Positions 43,482 to 52,197 of a DNA stretch of 64,000 nt are shown in pieces (within the stretch, counting starts at the first letter, position 1; the number at the start of each line of letters is the position of its first letter). The stretch covers positions 124,001-188,000 of the forward strand of contig NZ_QYAB01000003.1 of NCBI RefSeq assembly GCF_016758175.1. The letters run 5' to 3'. The translations under genes were made by a program, and so were the position numbers. The notes beneath the pieces were generated by a model, which worked only from the letters and a program-made list of their open reading frames with translations, was not told the DNA's origin and ran no database searches. Origin of the DNA: Leucobacter zeae. GTDB lineage: Bacteria > Actinomycetota > Actinomycetes > Actinomycetales > Microbacteriaceae.

Positions 43482-44507
43482 GTGGGACAGAACGAGCAGC
43501 GGACGAGGGTATCCGGCCTGCGCGACGTCGCGCGCCTCGCCGGCGTCTCGTACCAGACCGTCTCGCGCGTCATCAACGACCACCCGAGCGTCCGCCCCGA
43601 GACCCGCGACCGCGTGCGAGCTGCCATCGCCCAGCTCGACTACCGCCCGAACCTCGCTGCTCGCGCCCTCGCCACCAACAGCCGCAAACTGATCGGCGTG
43701 CTCTCGGCGACGACCGGCGAGTTCGGCCCGTCGTCGTCGGTCGTCGCGATCGTCGAGGAGGCGCGGGCGGCGGGGTACTCGGTGACGACGCTCAACCTCC
43801 CCGACGCCTCGGCCGAGTCCATCCGCGCCGCCGTGGAGCAGCTGCAGCGCGAACAGGTCGACGGCCTGGTCGTCATCGCCCCGCAGCTGCGCGTCTTCAC
43901 CGTGCTGGCGGGCATGCAGGCCGACCTCCCGATCGTCACGCTCCAGACGGCGTCCGGGGCGAGCGCCGACTCGGATTCCGTCGACCAGATGGATGGCGCC
44001 CGTCTCGCGACCGAGCACCTGATCGCGCTCGGGCACCGCGACATCGTCCACCTCTCGGGGCCGCAGGACTGGATCGAGGCGGACTCGCGCATGCGCGGCT
44101 ACCTGGACGCGATGGTCGACGCCGACCTCACCCCGTTCCCGCCGATCCGCGGCGACTGGACGGCCCAGTTCGGCCATTTCGCCGGACTCGAGCTCGCCGG
44201 GCGCCTGGACTTCACCGCCGTGTTCGCCGCGAACGACGTCATGGCGATCGGACTCATGCACGGCTTCCGCGATGCGGGTCTCGACGTGCCGGGCGACGTC
44301 AGCGTGGTCGGCTTCGACGACATCCCGGTCGCCGCGCACGTCGCGCCGCCCCTCACCACGGTGCAGCAGGACTTCTCGGAGCTGGGCCGGCGCGCCATCA
44401 CGCTGCTGCTGGCGGAGATCAGGGGCGAGGATCCCCCGGAGCTCGGCCCGCTCCGATCCGAGCTCGTCGTCCGCCGGTCGAGTGCGCCACCGCGCCCTCG
44501 ATCGTGA
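43482..44507 (+). CDS. LacI family transcriptional regulator
   Basis: This 341-residue repressor has the LacI helix-turn-helix (LRDVARLAGVSYQTVSRVINDHP) at about residues 14-37, the hinge helix, and a periplasmic-binding-like sugar domain. Start is GTG 43482. It lies directly before, and reads with, the sugar ABC operon; TGTGAACG-type operators occur before both. Sugar release should free the ABC promoter. The likely ligand is a monosaccharide carried by the same transporter, which cannot be named from sequence. Confidence 0.9.
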   Translation: MGQNEQRTRVSGLRDVARLAGVSYQTVSRVINDHPSVRPETRDRVRAAIAQLDYRPNLAARALATNSRKLIGVLSATTGEFGPSSSVVAIVEEARAAGYSVTTLNLPDASAESIRAAVEQLQREQVDGLVVIAPQLRVFTVLAGMQADLPIVTLQTASGASADSDSVDQMDGARLATEHLIALGHRDIVHLSGPQDWIEADSRMRGYLDAMVDADLTPFPPIRGDWTAQFGHFAGLELAGRLDFTAVFAANDVMAIGLMHGFRDAGLDVPGDVSVVGFDDIPVAAHVAPPLTTVQQDFSELGRRAITLLLAEIRGEDPPELGPLRSELVVRRSSAPPRPRS

Positions 44508-44535
44508 TCTCGACGTCCCGATTCGCACCACCCGC

Positions 44536-44564
44536 TTGACAAGCCGCGCCGCAGCGCCCATTCT
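44536..44564 (+). promoter_or_regulatory. Promoter of sugar ABC operon
   Basis: TTGACA (44536-44541) is followed after 17 bases by CATTCT (44559-44564). The LacI operator begins three bases after the -10, over the transcription start. Confidence 0.65.
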
Positions 44565-44566
44565 TG

Positions 44567-44584
44567 CGTGTGAACGGTCACACG
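44567..44584 (+). promoter_or_regulatory. LacI-family operator
   Basis: CGTGTGAACGGTCACACG has 7-base perfect arms (CGTGTGA/TCACACG) with a 4-base centre. It sits between the -10 and the ATPase gene, the classic place for a repressor block. Confidence 0.8.
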
Positions 44585-44615
44585 AAGTGGTGTGACGGAG
44601 ACGAAGAAGGAACGC

Positions 44616-46184
44616 ATGGATTCCACGGCCGCAGCCCCGGCGCTCGCACCCCCGATCCTCGAGATGCGTCGCATCTCGAAGGAGTTCCCCGGCGTCAAGG
44701 CGCTCTCGCAGGTCTCCCTCGCAGTGCACGAGGGCGAGATCCACGCGATCTGCGGCGAGAACGGGGCGGGCAAGTCGACCCTCATGAAAGTGCTCTCGGG
44801 GGTCTACCCCTACGGCAGCTACACGGGAGACATCGTGCTGCGGGGCGAGGAGATGCGCTTCCGCGACATCCGGTCGAGCGAGCAGGCCGGCATCGCCATC
44901 ATCCACCAGGAGCTCGCACTCATCCCCGAGCTCTCGGTCGTCGAGAACATCTTCCTCGGCAACGAGGTCGCCACCGGCGGAATCATCGACTGGGGCGAGG
45001 CCAAGCGCCGCGCGATGGATCTGCTCGAGCGCGTCGGCCTCGACGAGGATCCCGACATCGCCGTCAAGCACCTGGGCGTGGGCAAGCAGCAGCTCGTCGA
45101 GATCGCCAAGGCGCTCAACAAGAACGTGCAGCTCCTCATCCTCGACGAGCCCACGGCCGCGCTCAACGAGACCGACTCGCAGCACCTGCTCGGCCTGATC
45201 GAGGAGCTGAAGTCGCGCGGGATCGCCTCGATCATCATCAGCCACAAGCTCAACGAGATCGAGCAGATCGCCGACGAGATCACGATCATCCGCGACGGCC
45301 GTCTCGTCGAGACGCTCGAGGTGCGGACCGGGGTCAACGAGGACCGCATCATCCGCGGCATGGTCGGACGATCGCTCGAATCGCGCTACCCCGACCGCTC
45401 GGCCGAGGTCGGAGAGGTGTTCTTCGAGGTGTCGGGGTGGACGGTCCAGCACCCGACGGTCCCCGAGCGCCTGGTCGTCAAGGGCGCCGACCTGCACGTG
45501 CGCCGAGGCGAGGTCGTCGGCATCGCCGGCCTCATGGGCGCCGGCCGCACCGAGCTCGCCCGGAGCGTGTTCGGCCGCTCGTACGGCACCTACGTGTCCG
45601 GCACGATCGTGAAGGACGGCCGCGAGATCTCGCTGCCCGACGTCCCGAGCGCGATCCGCGCCGGCCTCGCCTACGTCAGCGAGGACCGGAAGGTGCTCGG
45701 GCTGAACCTGCTCGACAGCATCAAGCGCTCCATCGTCTCGGCGAAGCTCGGCAAGATCGCCAGGCGCGGCATCGTGGACGACGATGCCGAGGCCGCGGTC
45801 TCCGAGGAGTACCGGAGGGCGCTGCGCATCAAGACGCCGGACGTCGACACCGGCGTCGCGACGCTCTCGGGCGGCAACCAGCAGAAGGTCGTGCTCGCGA
45901 AGTGGATGTTCACCGACCCCGACCTCCTCATCCTCGACGAGCCGACGCGCGGCATCGACGTGGGCGCGAAGTACGAGATCTACGCCATCATCAACCAGCT
46001 CGCGGCGAACGGGAAGGGCGTGATCGTGATCTCGAGCGAGCTTCCCGAGCTGCTCGGCATCTCCGACCGCATCTACACGGTGTTCGAGGGCCGGATCACC
46101 GACTGCCTCTCGGCCGAACAGGCCACCCCCGAAGCGCTGATGCGCAGCATGACCTCGCTCACACGGAAGGCGAACGCAGCATGA
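44616..46184 (+). CDS. Monosaccharide ABC transporter ATPase (MmsA/XylG/GguA type)
   Basis: This 522-residue protein has two ABC cassettes in tandem, typical of CUT2 sugar importers. The first is intact ([23 protein letters not shown]). The second has LSGGNQQKV and [10 protein letters not shown], while its Walker A is the usual degenerate [10 protein letters not shown] place the start at ATG 44616 with AAGGAA upstream; GTG 44592 is in frame but overlaps nothing useful. It overlaps the permease start by four bases. Confidence 0.92.
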   Translation: MDSTAAAPALAPPILEMRRISKEFPGVKALSQVSLAVHEGEIHAICGENGAGKSTLMKVLSGVYPYGSYTGDIVLRGEEMRFRDIRSSEQAGIAIIHQELALIPELSVVENIFLGNEVATGGIIDWGEAKRRAMDLLERVGLDEDPDIAVKHLGVGKQQLVEIAKALNKNVQLLILDEPTAALNETDSQHLLGLIEELKSRGIASIIISHKLNEIEQIADEITIIRDGRLVETLEVRTGVNEDRIIRGMVGRSLESRYPDRSAEVGEVFFEVSGWTVQHPTVPERLVVKGADLHVRRGEVVGIAGLMGAGRTELARSVFGRSYGTYVSGTIVKDGREISLPDVPSAIRAGLAYVSEDRKVLGLNLLDSIKRSIVSAKLGKIARRGIVDDDAEAAVSEEYRRALRIKTPDVDTGVATLSGGNQQKVVLAKWMFTDPDLLILDEPTRGIDVGAKYEIYAIINQLAANGKGVIVISSELPELLGISDRIYTVFEGRITDCLSAEQATPEALMRSMTSLTRKANAA

Positions 46185-47575
46185 CCACATCGCACCAGCC
46201 CGGCGGGTTCCGCCTCGGCGACCTGAGGAAGATGTTCAGCGGGAGCGGCGGCTCCGTCGCCCGCCAGCTCGGGATCCTCGGCAGCCTCGTCGTCATCATC
46301 CTCATCTTCCAGGTGCTCACCTGGATCCTGCGCGGGTCGGGCCTCACGCTCTCGAGCGGCAACCTCATCAACGTGGTCAACCAGTACTCGTACATCCTGA
46401 TCCTCGCGATCGGCATGGTGATGGTCATCATCATGGGGCACATCGACCTTTCCGTCGGCTCGGTCGCCGCATTCGTCGGGGTCGTCGTCGCCAAGTCGAT
46501 GAGCGAGTGGAACGTGCCGTGGCCCCTCGCGATCGTGCTCGGGATCCTGCTCGGCGCCGCGGTCGGAGCGTGGCAGGGCTTCTGGGTGGCGTACATGAAC
46601 GTTCCGGCATTCATCGTCACGCTCGCCGGCATGCTCATCTTCCGCGGCGCCAATCAGTGGGTCGGCGATTCCACGACCATCTCGGTGCCGCGGGAGTTCA
46701 CGGTCATCGGCGCCGGGTACCTCCCCGAAGCGGCGATCCCGGTGCCCTTCAACGTGCCGACGATGGTGCTCGCGCTGCTCGCCGCGGCATGGGTCGTGTT
46801 CTTCGAGTTCCGGATCCGCGCCAAGCAGCGCCGCGTCGGCTCGGAGCCGTCGCCGCTCTGGGTGAGCATCGTCAAGGTCGTACTCCTCGCCGCCGTCCTC
46901 CTCGTCGCAGGCTGGCTCTTCGCGACGGGACGGGAGGGGACGAGCTTCCCGATCTCGGGGCTCGTGCTCGTCGCGCTCGTGATCGTCTACTCCTTCATCA
47001 CGAATCGGACCGTCGCGGGCCGCCACATCTACGCGGTCGGAGGCAACCGCCAGGCCGCGCGCCTCTCGGGAGTGAAGGATCGCCGCGTCGACTTCTTCGT
47101 CATGATGAACATGTCGGTGCTGGCAGCGATCGCAGGCATGATCTACGTCGCCCGCGCCACCGCGTCCGGCCCGCAGGACGGCAACGGGTGGGAGCTCGAC
47201 GCCATCGCCTCGGTGTTCATCGGTGGCGCCGCGGTCTCCGGCGGCATCGGCACCGTCGTCGGCTCCATCATCGGCGGCCTCGTGATGGCCTTCCTCAACA
47301 ACGGCCTGCAGCTGCTCGGCGTCGGCGCCGATCTCGTCTCGATCATCAAGGGGCTCGTGCTGCTGATCGCGGTCGGCGTCGACGTCTTCAACAAGACGCA
47401 GGGTCGCCCCTCGCTCATCGGACTCGCGCTCAGGCGGCGTCCGCGGGCCGGGTTCGACGAGCCCGTCACGACCACGCCCGTCACCGTCGAACGGGCGAGT
47501 GACACCGGCGCCGCACGCGGAGCCGCCCAGACCCTCGGCGAAGGCGCCGAGTCTCACCCGACCGAATCGCGCTGA
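46181..47575 (+). CDS. Monosaccharide ABC transporter permease (CUT2 / MmsB, GguB type)
   Basis: This 464-residue permease has about ten helices and the CUT2 signature around [15 protein letters not shown], plus [17 protein letters not shown] in the loop that meets the ATPase. It is longer than RbsC-type permeases because of an extra cytoplasmic insertion near residues 220-240 and a disordered tail, as in GguB. ATGA overlap with the ATPase gene. The binding lipoprotein follows after 39 bases. Confidence 0.92.
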   Translation: MTTSHQPGGFRLGDLRKMFSGSGGSVARQLGILGSLVVIILIFQVLTWILRGSGLTLSSGNLINVVNQYSYILILAIGMVMVIIMGHIDLSVGSVAAFVGVVVAKSMSEWNVPWPLAIVLGILLGAAVGAWQGFWVAYMNVPAFIVTLAGMLIFRGANQWVGDSTTISVPREFTVIGAGYLPEAAIPVPFNVPTMVLALLAAAWVVFFEFRIRAKQRRVGSEPSPLWVSIVKVVLLAAVLLVAGWLFATGREGTSFPISGLVLVALVIVYSFITNRTVAGRHIYAVGGNRQAARLSGVKDRRVDFFVMMNMSVLAAIAGMIYVARATASGPQDGNGWELDAIASVFIGGAAVSGGIGTVVGSIIGGLVMAFLNNGLQLLGVGADLVSIIKGLVLLIAVGVDVFNKTQGRPSLIGLALRRRPRAGFDEPVTTTPVTVERASDTGAARGAAQTLGEGAESHPTESR

Positions 47576-47614
47576 TCGAACGGTCCGAGGAACGAAGGAA
47601 AAAGGTAGCAACAG

Positions 47615-48748
47615 ATGAAGAAGAAATTGCTCTTCGCAGCGCTCGCGCTCGGCGCCTCCGCGGCACTCGCCCTGACGGGCTGCTCCTCCGAGCGCGGCGG
47701 CGGTTCGGGCTCGGGATCGGACTCCGGATCCGAGACGGCCGAGGCCTCCGGTTTCGATGCCGGTGCGACGATCGGTGTCGCGCTCCCCGACAAGACGAGC
47801 GAGAACTGGGTGCTCGCGGGCAAGCTGTTCGAGGACGGCCTCAAGGAGGCGGGGTTCGCCGCCGACGTGCAGTACGCCCCGGCGAGCAACACGGTCGCCG
47901 AGCAGCAGAACCAGATCCAGGCGATGGTCACCGCCGGCGCCAAGGTCATCGTCATCGGCGCGAAGGACGGCAAGCAGCTCAGCACCCAGGTCGAGGCCGC
48001 GCACGATGCCGGGGCGATCGTCATCGCGTACGACCGCCTCATCGAGAACACCGAGGCGGTCGACTACTACGTCGCGTTCGACAACTTCAAGGTCGGCCAG
48101 CTGCAGGGACAGGCGCTGCTTGACGGGCTCGAGTCGCGCAGCGACCACGACGCCCCGTACAACGTCGAGCTGTTCTCGGGTTCGCCCGACGACGCGAACT
48201 CGAAGGTCTTCTTCGACGGGGCGATGGACGTGCTGCAGCCGAAGATCGACGACGGTACCCTCGTGGTCGCCTCGGGCCAGACCGAGATCACCCAGACGGC
48301 GACCGAGGGGTGGAAGGCCGAGAACGCGCAGCGCCGCATGGACTCCCTGCTCACGTCGACCTACGGGAGCGAGAACCTCGACGGCGTGCTCTCGCCGAAC
48401 GACACGCTCGCCCGCGCGATCCTGACCTCGACCGAGCAGGCGGGCAAGCCCCTGCCCGTCGTCACCGGCCAGGACTCGGAGGTCGAGTCGGTCAAGTCGA
48501 TCATGGCGGGCAAGCAGTACTCCACGATCAACAAGGACACCTCGCTGCTCGTCGAGCAGACCGTCAAGATGATCCAGCAGGCGCAGCAGGGCGAGGAGGT
48601 CGACGTCAACGACACCGAGCAGTACGACAACGGCGTCAAGGTCGTCCCCGCATACCTGCTCGATCCCGTCATCGTCACGAAGGAGAACGCGGCCGAGGCC
48701 TACCAGAACGTCCCGAGCCTCCTCGAGGTCGTGAACGCCGCTCGATAG
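47615..48748 (+). CDS. chvE: Sugar-binding lipoprotein (ChvE-like)
   Basis: This 377-residue lipoprotein has Cys at the lipobox LTGC near residue 23, a Gly/Ser-rich flexible linker, and the type 1 periplasmic-binding fold. GVALPDKTSENWVLAGK and AGAKVIVIGAKDGKQLSTQVEAAHDAG match the ChvE/multiple-sugar binding family. It delivers a monosaccharide (galactose, glucose, arabinose or xylose are usual) to the preceding permease. AAAAAGG precedes the ATG. A strong hairpin ends the operon 13 bases on. Confidence 0.88.
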   Translation: MKKKLLFAALALGASAALALTGCSSERGGGSGSGSDSGSETAEASGFDAGATIGVALPDKTSENWVLAGKLFEDGLKEAGFAADVQYAPASNTVAEQQNQIQAMVTAGAKVIVIGAKDGKQLSTQVEAAHDAGAIVIAYDRLIENTEAVDYYVAFDNFKVGQLQGQALLDGLESRSDHDAPYNVELFSGSPDDANSKVFFDGAMDVLQPKIDDGTLVVASGQTEITQTATEGWKAENAQRRMDSLLTSTYGSENLDGVLSPNDTLARAILTSTEQAGKPLPVVTGQDSEVESVKSIMAGKQYSTINKDTSLLVEQTVKMIQQAQQGEEVDVNDTEQYDNGVKVVPAYLLDPVIVTKENAAEAYQNVPSLLEVVNAAR

Positions 48749-48760
48749 GCGGTTCGCCGC

Positions 48761-48793
48761 GGGCCGCGCTGCACCTGCGGTGGAGCGCGGCCC
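48761..48793 (+). terminator. Terminator of sugar ABC operon
   Basis: GGGCCGCGCT (48761-48770) pairs with AGCGCGGCCC (48784-48793); inside, CACC pairs with GGTG around TGC, with one mismatch between the two stems. It begins 12 bases past the chvE-like stop. Confidence 0.8.
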
Positions 48794-48887
48794 TCGCGGT
48801 TCGGTTTCGACCGCGGTTCGGTTCCGTGCGCGGCTCGGCCGTGCTCGGGTCCGTGCTCGGCTCGGCCGTGCAGCACCGATCGGCCGC

Positions 48888-48957
48888 GCAGCACCGATTC
48901 GGCGAACGGCCACCAGTTTCTCGAAGCAACGGATGTCGGACGCCGAATCGGTGCTGC
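48888..48957. repeat. 17-bp inverted repeat upstream of manA
   Basis: GCAGCACCGATTCGGCG (48888-48904) is exactly complementary to 48941-48957, across 36 bases. GCAGCACCGAT also occurs directly before it (48870). It could be a terminator, a regulator site or a small repeat element. Confidence 0.5.
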
Positions 48958-49054
48958 AGGAGGCAAGCCCGACCCGGATCCGATCCCGGCCGCTGACGTC
49001 ATCCCCACTCCCCCCGAACGTCCCGAACTTCCGACCAGAACCCGGAGGCCCCGC

Positions 49055-50098
49055 GTGCTCCCCATCCTGCTCCCGCCGAACCCCGTCCAGCACTTCTACC
49101 GCGGAGGGGACCGGATCGCTGCCCTCCGCGGGATCGAGCAACGGACCGATCACCAGCCCGAGGAGTGGTTGGGCTCCACCGTCGCACGGTTCGGCGACGG
49201 GGTCGCCGGACTCGCCGTCGACGAGCGCGGCGCGATCCTGCGCGATCTGATCGCCGCGGACCCCGAGGGATGGACCGGAGGCCCCGGGCGCGACGCCTCC
49301 GACACGGGCATGCTCGTGAAGCTGCTCGATGCGCGGCAGCGGCTCCCGGTGCACGTGCACCCGTCGCGGGGCTTCGCCGCCACCCATCTCGACTGCCCGT
49401 ACGGCAAGACCGAGGCCTGGTACGTGCTCGACTCGACGGGCGACGGAGCCGTCTACCTCGGCTGGCGCGAAGCGGTCGATCGCGAGGAGCTGGACCGCCG
49501 CCGCGACGCCCAGGACAGCGAGTGGCTGCTCGATCGCATGAACCGGATCCCGGTCGAGCCGGGAACCGGCGTGCTGTGCCCGGCGGGGACCGTGCACGCG
49601 ATCGGCGAGGGGGTCTTCGTCGCCGAGATCCAGGAACCGACCGACTTCTCGATCCTGCTGGAGTGGTCGGTGACGACCTCTACGCGCGAGGAGTCGCACC
49701 TCGATCTCGGGTTCGACGCCGTGATGCCCGCGGTCTCGCTCGAGGCGCTCGCCCCGCGCGAGATCGAACGGCTGACCTCGTTCGCGGGACGCGACGAACC
49801 GCGCCCGGGAGAGATCGCCTCGCTGCTGCCCGAGCAGGCCGACCCCTACTTCCGTCTCCTCCGCGCGTGCGGTGGCGACGGGCTCACGACGACGGTGCCC
49901 GCGGGATTCTCCGTGGTGCTCGCCACCTCGGGAGCCGGCCGACTCGTGTCCGGCACCGGTTCGGTGCCGATTGCGCGCGGCCAGGCGTACGCCGTTCCCC
50001 GCGCGTTCGGGGCGTGGGGGCTCACCGATTCGACCGAGGCGCTCGTGTTCCTGCCGGGTGCTGGGTGGCCGGGCACCCTGGGGGCCGAGGGGCTGTAG
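49055..50098 (+). CDS. manA: Mannose-6-phosphate isomerase, class I
   Basis: This 347-residue zinc enzyme interconverts mannose 6-phosphate and fructose 6-phosphate, the entry to GDP-mannose and mannosyl glycans. Zinc ligands are visible in LPVHVHPSRGFA, KTEAWYV and PAGTVHAIGEG. GTG 49055 has CGGAGG seven bases upstream. It stands alone, after the terminator of the sugar transporter, but may be functionally linked to it. C-terminal jelly-roll ends at RG.AYAVP. Confidence 0.9.
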   Translation: MLPILLPPNPVQHFYRGGDRIAALRGIEQRTDHQPEEWLGSTVARFGDGVAGLAVDERGAILRDLIAADPEGWTGGPGRDASDTGMLVKLLDARQRLPVHVHPSRGFAATHLDCPYGKTEAWYVLDSTGDGAVYLGWREAVDREELDRRRDAQDSEWLLDRMNRIPVEPGTGVLCPAGTVHAIGEGVFVAEIQEPTDFSILLEWSVTTSTREESHLDLGFDAVMPAVSLEALAPREIERLTSFAGRDEPRPGEIASLLPEQADPYFRLLRACGGDGLTTTVPAGFSVVLATSGAGRLVSGTGSVPIARGQAYAVPRAFGAWGLTDSTEALVFLPGAGWPGTLGAEGL

Positions 50099-50132
50099 CT
50101 CGGAGCGGGACGCGGATCCGGCTCGGCCGGCC

Positions 50133-50825
50133 CTACGCGGGGACCGGCGCGAGCGTGTCCTTGAGGGCAGCCGATACGAGGATCGGCAGGTGGTCCGACA
50201 GCCCGCGATCGAGCGTGCGCACCCCTTCGATCTCGAGTCCGGCCGAGGTCGCGAAGTCGAAGTGCCCGCGGAACATCTTGTAGCGGGTGTACGTGCGCTT
50301 GTCGCTCAGGCTGAGCTCGTAGCCGTGGTCGCGCATCTCGATGTCGAGCCGCCCCTTGAACACCGGGTAGTTGTAATCGCCGACCATGAGCGCAGGGAGC
50401 CCCGGTCCGAGCTGCTTGAGCTCGCCCAGGGCCGCGTGGATCTGATGCCTGCGGAGCGAGTTGAGCGCCGTCAGCGGTGCGGCGTGGAACGATGCTGCGA
50501 CGAAGTCCCGCCGCTTCTCGAGGTCGTGGAGGCGCACGCCGAGCAGACGCTCGTGCGCCGGGGCCAGCACGCGGTCGTGCAGCGACTTCTTGAGCTGGAA
50601 GGTGTGCGCGGCGCGCGACTCGAACCGGTCGGCGCGCACGTACATCGCGAGCCCGAGCCGGTTGCGCTCGGTCGCGTGGACGAGAGTCAGGTGCTCGAGC
50701 CGGGTGGGCAGCGCGACGGCCTCGGCTTCCTGCAGGCAGAGGATGTCGGCATCGTGGTCGACGGCGAGCGCGCCGATCTCAGCGACGGCGCGATTCTTCC
50801 GCAGGTTGTAGCTGATGACCTTCAT
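50133..50825 (-). CDS. Endonuclease/exonuclease/phosphatase-fold protein
   Basis: This 230-residue protein of the EEP (DNase I-like) superfamily has the family blocks in order: ISYNLRKN, DILCLQEAE, SFHAAP, MVGDYNYP, and LSDHLPIL. All metal and catalytic residues (Asn, Glu, His, Asp, Asn, Asp, His) appear present. There is no signal peptide, so it acts in the cytoplasm, as a nuclease or phosphodiesterase of unknown target. Gene direction is opposite to its left neighbour, manA. Confidence 0.85.
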   Translation of the reverse strand: MKVISYNLRKNRAVAEIGALAVDHDADILCLQEAEAVALPTRLEHLTLVHATERNRLGLAMYVRADRFESRAAHTFQLKKSLHDRVLAPAHERLLGVRLHDLEKRRDFVAASFHAAPLTALNSLRRHQIHAALGELKQLGPGLPALMVGDYNYPVFKGRLDIEMRDHGYELSLSDKRTYTRYKMFRGHFDFATSAGLEIEGVRTLDRGLSDHLPILVSAALKDTLAPVPA

Positions 50826-51118
50826 GGAGCCTCCATCGAGTGCGATCGAGCGGCCCGCGCCCCGGTGCGCGGATCGACAGGCTCCACGATACGCCCCCGA
50901 ACCTGGGCTGCGCCCGGGCCGGCCGCGCGCGGCTCGTCATCCTGCGGGATCGCGCTCGCGCCGCCCTGCGGGAGCGTCCTCTCGGTCTCCTGCGGGAGCG
51001 AAGCGAGTCGCAGGATCCACGCGGGGTGGATTCTGCGACTCCTCCGTCGCGCAGAATGACGGGATGAGTCCCGTCGCACGGATCGAGGAGGACGCTCCCC
51101 GAGGCGCAGGCGGACGCC
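50826..51118. other. Intergenic region containing a REP/MITE-like element
   Basis: This 293-base gap lies between the EEP gene's start and the LysR gene's stop. Its centre is the repeat at 50935-51061. Bases 50826-50934 and 51062-51118 hold nothing I can assign apart from the expected EEP promoter. Confidence 0.6.
50935..51061. repeat. 127-bp palindromic repeat with inverted ends
   Basis: The ends CGTCATCCTGCG (50935-50946) and CGCAGAATGACG (51050-51061) are inverted repeats with one mismatch. Inside, arms at 51005-51020 (GAGTCGCAGGATCCAC) and 51026-51041 pair with one G:T, around GCGGG. Two more CCTGCGGGA(G/T)CG units lie on the left. The right end matches the small copy near 2837. This fits a non-autonomous REP/MITE-type element. 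Confidence 0.75.
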
Positions 51119-52060
51119 TCAGGCGAAGTTGAGGTCGGCCGCCTCGGCCGCGAGCGCCTCGCGCACCGCCACGAGCGCCGGGTGCGCCCCGCTCGACTCG
51201 CGCAGGGCCGTGAACACGGTGCGCTGCGGCGCTCCGGGCAGGTCGAGCAGACGCACGGGCGCATCTGCGGCGGATTCGACGCCCGCGTGCGCGGAACCGG
51301 TGCGCACGAGCCCCGGCAGCAGCGCGACCGCGTTGCCCGACGCGATGAGGCGCAGATGCGCCTGCAGGTCGGCGGTCTCGAATCGCACGTCGGGTTCGAA
51401 CCCCGCGCTGCGGCAGGCCTGCTCGGCCCAGTGCCGCGTCGCTGCGCCGTGCGGTTCCATGACCCAGGGGAGATCGGCGAGATCGGCGAGGCGCGACACC
51501 GCATCGAACCGGGGATCGCCGGATCCGAGCGGCGGCAGCCCGAGCCGGATCGGGTCCTGCGTCAGCGCGACCCGATCGAGGCCCGAGAAATGCGGAGCGC
51601 CGTGTCCGGGGTACTGCTCCGCGACGACGAGGTCGAATCCCCTGAGCCAGGTCTCGTGCAGCGCGGCTCCCGGCTCATACTGGACGACCTCGACGCGGAG
51701 AGCCGGGTACCGTTCGCGCAAGCGGCGGAGCGCCCCCGGCATGATCGCGAGCATCGCCGTCTGGAACGCGGCGACCCGGACGGTCCCAGTCACCTCGTCC
51801 CTGGCGCGGTGGAGCGCCGCCTCGGCGCGCTCGAGCCCGGCGAGCAACGGTGCCGTCTCGGCGACGAGCGCCTCGCCCGCCGGGGTCAGGTCGAGGGTGC
51901 GGCCCGATTTGCGGAGCAGCGGCACGCCGGCCTCGCGCTCGAGGATCGCGAGCTGCTGGGACACCGCGGACGGGCTGTAGTTGAGCGCTTCGGCGACCGC
52001 TGCGACCGTGCCGCGGGCGTGCAGTTCCCAGAGCAGCCTCAGCCGCTTCACCTCGAGCAT
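51119..52060 (-). CDS. LysR family transcriptional regulator
   Basis: This 313-residue LysR regulator has the helix-turn-helix LLWELHARGTVAAVAEALNYSPSAVSQQLAILER at its start and an effector-binding domain after. I chose ATG 52060, preceded by AAGGGGG, over ATG 52093. It is divergent from putA with a 137-base gap, so it is likely to control putA in answer to proline or a related amino acid. This subgroup is similar to the ArgP/LysG type. A small inverted repeat lies in the gap. Confidence 0.9.
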   Translation of the reverse strand: MLEVKRLRLLWELHARGTVAAVAEALNYSPSAVSQQLAILEREAGVPLLRKSGRTLDLTPAGEALVAETAPLLAGLERAEAALHRARDEVTGTVRVAAFQTAMLAIMPGALRRLRERYPALRVEVVQYEPGAALHETWLRGFDLVVAEQYPGHGAPHFSGLDRVALTQDPIRLGLPPLGSGDPRFDAVSRLADLADLPWVMEPHGAATRHWAEQACRSAGFEPDVRFETADLQAHLRLIASGNAVALLPGLVRTGSAHAGVESAADAPVRLLDLPGAPQRTVFTALRESSGAHPALVAVREALAAEAADLNFA

Positions 52061-52100
52061 CGGGCCCCCTTCACGGCGGTCGTCCGCCTCCACAAAACAC

Positions 52101-52113
52101 GAAGCTGCGCTTC
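52101..52113. promoter_or_regulatory. Candidate LysR-binding site
   Basis: GAAGC-TGC-GCTTC, a 5-base-arm inverted repeat in the divergent AT-richer gap between the lysR gene and putA. It is the right size and place for a LysR box, although T-N11-A is not exact. Confidence 0.5.
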
Positions 52114-52197
52114 ACAATATACGACATAAACATTCGCTGTACTTCATGCTCTCGCGGCTCCACACTAGCCTTCAGACGCACACCAGAAAGGTCCCAG

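Larger units (their letters stand above)
48749..49054. other. Intergenic region before manA
   Basis: This 306-base gap holds two hairpins (listed) and a stretch of loosely repeated GCGGTTCGG, GCTCGG(C/G) and GCAGCACCGAT units between 48795 and 48900. No gene was found. The promoter of manA should lie in 48960-49040 but no clear -10 was seen. Confidence 0.55.

Noticed and set aside
44592..44616. GTG 44592 as start of the sugar ATPase
   Set aside because: It lies eight bases after the operator and has no ribosome-binding site, while ATG 44616 has AAGGAA at the proper distance.
43269..46190. Minus-strand open frame of about 970 codons
   Set aside because: Antisense to the LacI regulator and the sugar ATPase; no supporting motif or ribosome-binding site.
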